Positions 5,844 to 9,039 of a DNA stretch of 9,039 bases are shown piece by piece; within the stretch, counting starts at the first letter, position 1, and each line of letters opens with the position of its first letter. The notes under the pieces were generated by a model, which was given only the letters and a program-made list of their open reading frames with translations, ran no database searches and was not told the DNA's origin. The position numbers and the translations under genes were made by a program. The stretch is from a bacterium (GTDB taxonomy: Bacteria > Krumholzibacteriota > Krumholzibacteriia > Krumholzibacteriales > WJIX01): NCBI GenBank assembly GCA_021160845.1, contig JAGHBT010000122.1, forward strand, positions 1-9,039. Reading direction: 5' to 3'.

Positions 5844-7709
5844 TTAAAAGTAGGCCCTTAGTTTAATTATTACTCTAATTTTCTCTTTTCCCCTTTCAAC
5901 CAGTAGTTTGAATTGTGTTCCTTCTTCCTGTTTAAATAACCGGGTTGCTTCAGCAAGGTTTTCGAATTCCGACATCTTTTTTCCGTTTATACTGATAATT
6001 CTGTCGCCCGATTTTAACCCTTTTTCGTTTGCGGGAGATCCCGGGATCACATAATGTACATACAGATATCCTGATGAATCCCGCGTTGTTTGCAGTCCGC
6101 TTTTATCACTGAGGAATGGTTTTGAATAACTGGAGTTTCTCTCCATAATAATTTGCTGATCGGAATAGTTCATGATTATTTTGAACCTTTCAAGTATATC
6201 ATTTCCTATTACCCCGCTTACCCCCTCGAAGGACGCAAGCCCGCTTTCCTGTCCTGCGATAAACAGAATGGGGTTTAACATTGTAGCCCCCGCTATGTTA
6301 AGAGATTTAAATCTGGAAAGGTGCACCTCTTTTTCCCCCCCGGCGCCTACTACCGATACGGAAGCGAGTTTCCTCCCGGAAAAAAGGTTATTTCTTTCAG
6401 CGAAACTATGTAGCAACAGTGAGTTGTTGGCGCCTGTATCGATCAGAAAAGTCCCGTCAAATTCACCGTCGAGGATGCATTTAGTGGAGAACACCTTATG
6501 TATTAAGGGAGCATCCATTATTTGTCCCGTCCCCGTGTATTTGAATGAATCGGGTTCAAAGAAGGATATGGTTTTGTCCTCGTAATTAATTTCTGTGATG
6601 AAACGGCTGAGGAAATCGTAACCGAGAATTCCACTTGTTTCTATGTTTGAGAAACGAGTTGTAATGTCACCGAGAGGTAAGGCAATAATAGTTTGGGCGT
6701 TGAATTCTATTCCCTCAACTTTAAAGCCGGGGATACGGGTCATATAGCAGTAAGTAGTACCGCCAATTCCAGCGCCGGTTATCTTGTCCCCTATGGGAAA
6801 TCCCAGGTTAGCTGCGAGCGTGGAATCGATTACGGTTATACCGGCGCCGGAGTCCAGGAGAAAGGTGTAGTTTTTCTTTTGAGTACCGAGTTGTACGGGG
6901 AGGTAGATGTGTTCCCCGCTGTATAAAAATGGGACATCTTTTGAAGAGTTACCTTTTATAAAGGAATAATCATCCGCGCTGACGCGTGGAGGAATAAAAA
7001 CAGATATAGGAATTACAGGGTTGACATCTATGGACGTAATAGTTGTTTTTATCGTCTGGTTTATTGCCGGATTTCGTACGCTGGTTTCAAACGGGAGCAT
7101 CATTTTGTTTACGGGTCTGTAATCACCGTAGTCTTGTTCGACATATCCATTTTCAGTTTCGATGATGATTTGTTCAGTAAGATATGTTTCCTTGTCCAGG
7201 TATATTTTGCAGGGATAACCGTCGATTGGGGTAAGGGATAGGATGTCGCATAATCGGCCGTTTGAGGATGTGTCGGTGCCGCTGAACCGTAGAGCGATAC
7301 CTTCTTCTTCGAAGAGATATTTGTAATCATCAATGATGCATGTGGTAATCTGCTTCTTTCTTGAAGATATATCCCTGTTATAAATGACTTTCCCATTTTG
7401 ATCGATCATCCAGGATGTTTCTCCATCGTAGCCCTGCGTGATTGCAAATAGTCCAAGGGACACTTCTGAGCGGTAGAGACAAGGTTTAAGTGACCATTGT
7501 TTTATAGTTCCATTCATTCCAGTGGGCATGATTTTAATTTCGGAAGAACAAATGTAGGATTTGAATGATCGTATGGCTCTTTCGCCTCCTAGGGCCTTCA
7601 GATGTTTTTCAAGTATTTTTTCAGTTTCGGTCTTTTGGCGCGATGGAGAAGATTGGGCAATAATGGGTAACAAAATAAGGATTATAATAAATATTAGCCT
7701 TTTGTTCAT
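5844..7709 (-). CDS. exported protein with two retropepsin-like aspartic protease lobes and a C-terminal PDZ domain
   Basis: A 621-residue protein. The ATG at 7709 is chosen over a TTG six codons upstream because AGGGGG lies five bases before it and the signal peptide then begins directly (M-N-K-R plus a hydrophobic run to ~18, cleavage near A18-Q-S-S). Residues ~28-235 resemble the LolA/lipoprotein-sorting-like region often placed before such proteases (ILEKHLKALGGERAIRSFK). The first aspartic lobe has FLLDSGAG (D286) and SGILGYDFLSRF (359-370). The second has FLIDTGANNS (D424) and SGVIGNDILERF (498-509). Each lobe thus has a D-S/T-G motif and a hydrophobic-hydrophobic-Gly motif, so one chain could make a pepsin-like two-lobed active site. 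A PDZ domain fills ~540-617 (GSPANEKGLKSGDRIISING). It probably acts in the periplasm on proteins or peptides. It lies 93 bp after the TldE gene. Confidence 0.88.
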   Translation of the reverse strand: MNKRLIFIIILILLPIIAQSSPSRQKTETEKILEKHLKALGGERAIRSFKSYICSSEIKIMPTGMNGTIKQWSLKPCLYRSEVSLGLFAITQGYDGETSWMIDQNGKVIYNRDISSRKKQITTCIIDDYKYLFEEEGIALRFSGTDTSSNGRLCDILSLTPIDGYPCKIYLDKETYLTEQIIIETENGYVEQDYGDYRPVNKMMLPFETSVRNPAINQTIKTTITSIDVNPVIPISVFIPPRVSADDYSFIKGNSSKDVPFLYSGEHIYLPVQLGTQKKNYTFLLDSGAGITVIDSTLAANLGFPIGDKITGAGIGGTTYCYMTRIPGFKVEGIEFNAQTIIALPLGDITTRFSNIETSGILGYDFLSRFITEINYEDKTISFFEPDSFKYTGTGQIMDAPLIHKVFSTKCILDGEFDGTFLIDTGANNSLLLHSFAERNNLFSGRKLASVSVVGAGGEKEVHLSRFKSLNIAGATMLNPILFIAGQESGLASFEGVSGVIGNDILERFKIIMNYSDQQIIMERNSSYSKPFLSDKSGLQTTRDSSGYLYVHYVIPGSPANEKGLKSGDRIISINGKKMSEFENLAEATRLFKQEEGTQFKLLVERGKEKIRVIIKLRAYF

Positions 7710-7713
7710 TTCA

Positions 7714-7719
7714 ACCCCC
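7714..7719 (-). promoter_or_regulatory. strong ribosome binding site (AGGGGG) of the retropepsin-like gene
   Basis: On the - strand, AGGGGG is followed by TTGAA and the ATG at 7709. This decides the start against the in-frame TTG at 7727. The gap 7710-7802 shows no convincing promoter, which fits read-through from the TldE gene. Confidence 0.6.
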
Positions 7720-7802
7720 TGGATCAACCCCGTTAAAATAGTTACTATCCAAATACGAGTGGGTTGCCGTTTGACAGATTCGTTTCTAATTCTTTTACCG
7801 TA

Positions 7803-9039
7803 TTAATTTCCACTAACAACAATATTCTTTACTTTAAAAGATGGGGCGGCAATGGAACTTTTCCATTCGATATTGTTACCTATCATTTCAATATTTTTCA
7901 ATATTTGATCGAATGTGCCGGCTATCGTAAATCCGTTTACCGGGTAAGTAATGCGGCCATTCTCAATCCATAGGCCCTCCGCGCCTTGAGAAAAATCGCC
8001 TGTTGACCAGTTCGCCCCCTGACCGGACAAAGAGGTTACATAGAGACCGTTGTCTATACTGGAGATTATTTTTTCCTCCGGATAAATACCCGGTTTCATA
8101 TAAAAATTCGATATACCTCCGGCGCTGCCCGTTGTCGAAGAGTTGAGTTTGTTTGCTTCGTAGGTATCCATAAGGTATGTTTTAAGTACGCCTTTTTCTA
8201 CTACAATATTTTTTCGTGATACTACCCCTTCTCCATCGAAGGGACGGCTTCCGATTTTTCCTATCAGAAGGGGATCATCTATCAGAGTCAGAGAAGGCGC
8301 GGCGATTGTTTCGCCGATTAAACCCACAAGAAATGAAGCCTTTTTATAGATACTGGACCCGTTTACGGCGCTAGCCACGGATCCTAGGAAATCCGCCGAG
8401 GTAAACGGGTCAAAGACCACCGGAACCTTGCAGGTTTTCGGTTTTCTACTTCCGAGTTTCCTCAGTGTGCGTCTTACAGCCTCGGCGGCAATTTTATCCA
8501 CAGGATCCAGTTCGTCAAAGGAAGTTGACGCGCTATACCAGAAAGATGACTGCTTTCTTCCAGGGGTTTTTCTATTTTCGTTATCTTCAGCCGCGCAGGA
8601 AAGAGCTATCGCGTTGTAACTTTGGAGATAGGTATCGCAAAATCCCAGCGAATTTGCTATTGCTACTTTTCCTGTAACATTTGAATATGAAGAATGGTCC
8701 GTGATGATTCTCTTATCCATTTTGTGGGCTGTTTTTTCCAGTTTTCTGGCTATCTGAATCTTTCTTTTCGCGGGGACCTTCAGAATTCCAGGGTCGAATA
8801 TTCCCAATTCGATTTTTGACGCTCCCAGTTCTTCTTTGTCGGGAAGGCTAAAATAGTCATCTTGTTCCATTACCTTGCATAGCTCCACAGCTTCTTTGGT
8901 AAGTTTGTTGATACTTTCAGGGGATAAGTCGTTGGATGCGGCAGAGGCCCTTTTATTGTCGATTGAAAGCATTATGTGAATTTTGCTGGACACCGATTCT
9001 TTCAGTGTTTCAATCCGGTTATTCCTGATGGTTACTCTG
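7803..9039 (-). CDS. pmbA: TldE/PmbA-type protein of the TldD/PmbA peptidase family (5' end outside window)
   Basis: The frame stays open to the window's edge at 9039: residues encoded before the GTG at 8993 (V-R-N-N-R-I-E-T-L-K-like) fit the conserved start of this family, so the GTG is internal and a few tens of residues are missing. TldD and TldE form a metalloprotease complex that degrades unfolded or modified peptides and processes microcin B17 and CcdA in Escherichia coli. TldE is the non-catalytic partner, and this protein shows no HExxxH zinc motif, as expected for TldE. Family signatures include VVFDPFTSADFLGSVASAVNG, KASFLVGLIGETIAAP, LIDDPLLIGKIGSRPFDGEG, VVEKGVLKTYLMDTYEANKL, STTGSAGGISN, and near the end GAEGLWIENGRITYPVNGFTIAGT. 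A tldD gene would be expected just upstream on the - strand, beyond 9039. It could be a standalone PmbA homologue if tldD is absent. Confidence 0.92.
   Translation of the reverse strand, partial: RVTIRNNRIETLKESVSSKIHIMLSIDNKRASAASNDLSPESINKLTKEAVELCKVMEQDDYFSLPDKEELGASKIELGIFDPGILKVPAKRKIQIARKLEKTAHKMDKRIITDHSSYSNVTGKVAIANSLGFCDTYLQSYNAIALSCAAEDNENRKTPGRKQSSFWYSASTSFDELDPVDKIAAEAVRRTLRKLGSRKPKTCKVPVVFDPFTSADFLGSVASAVNGSSIYKKASFLVGLIGETIAAPSLTLIDDPLLIGKIGSRPFDGEGVVSRKNIVVEKGVLKTYLMDTYEANKLNSSTTGSAGGISNFYMKPGIYPEEKIISSIDNGLYVTSLSGQGANWSTGDFSQGAEGLWIENGRITYPVNGFTIAGTFDQILKNIEMIGNNIEWKSSIAAPSFKVKNIVVSGN

Noticed and set aside
6172..6585. 137-codon + strand open frame opposite the retropepsin-like gene
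   Set aside because: It lies antisense to the second aspartic protease lobe, whose motifs are clear; the + strand product resembles nothing I recognise.

Overview
The window reads as chromosomal DNA of a Gram-negative (diderm) bacterium of moderate base composition, probably from a poorly sampled lineage. Evidence for a diderm is a lipoprotein with a lipobox, an exported aspartic-protease-like protein, and a DegT-type sugar aminotransferase of the kind used for surface glycans. I cannot place the phylum from sequence alone. There are seven protein genes, with no rRNA, tRNA, CRISPR array or insertion sequence that I can support.

Layout. On the + strand, 3-497 is the 3' end of a DegT/DnrJ/EryC1/StrS aminotransferase. 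It is followed at 599-1816 by a lipoprotein with a helical-repeat middle and a C-terminal TlpA/redoxin domain. The remaining genes are on the - strand, converging on the lipoprotein gene. In transcription order they are a TldE/PmbA-type protein (7803-9039, open at the window edge), an exported double retropepsin-like protein with a PDZ domain (5844-7709), an MBL/beta-CASP ribonuclease (4400-5803), endonuclease V (3671-4348), and a rhomboid protease with a TPR-like tail (1872-3482). Gaps between the first four are 40-93 bp, so they may share a transcript. The rhomboid gene is set off by 188 bp holding its own candidate promoter and a leader hairpin.

Main finding. The lipoprotein's frame is interrupted by one TGA at 1511-1513, exactly where the first cysteine of the thioredoxin CxxC motif belongs (W-N-P-T-[TGA]-P-P-C). 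The frame continues for 101 sense codons with a complete redoxin fold, including the cis-proline loop TPTT. Directly after the TGA the RNA can form a 12-bp hairpin with a 3-nt bulge and the 5-nt apical loop AGUUG, at the distance and shape expected of a bacterial SECIS element. I read this as a selenocysteine UPPC redox protein of about 405 residues, which standard gene callers would split in two.

The other genes look intact. Themes are envelope redox and proteolysis (lipoprotein redoxin, rhomboid, retropepsin-like protein, TldE) and nucleic-acid processing (MBL/beta-CASP, endonuclease V). A shared pathway is not shown by the sequence.
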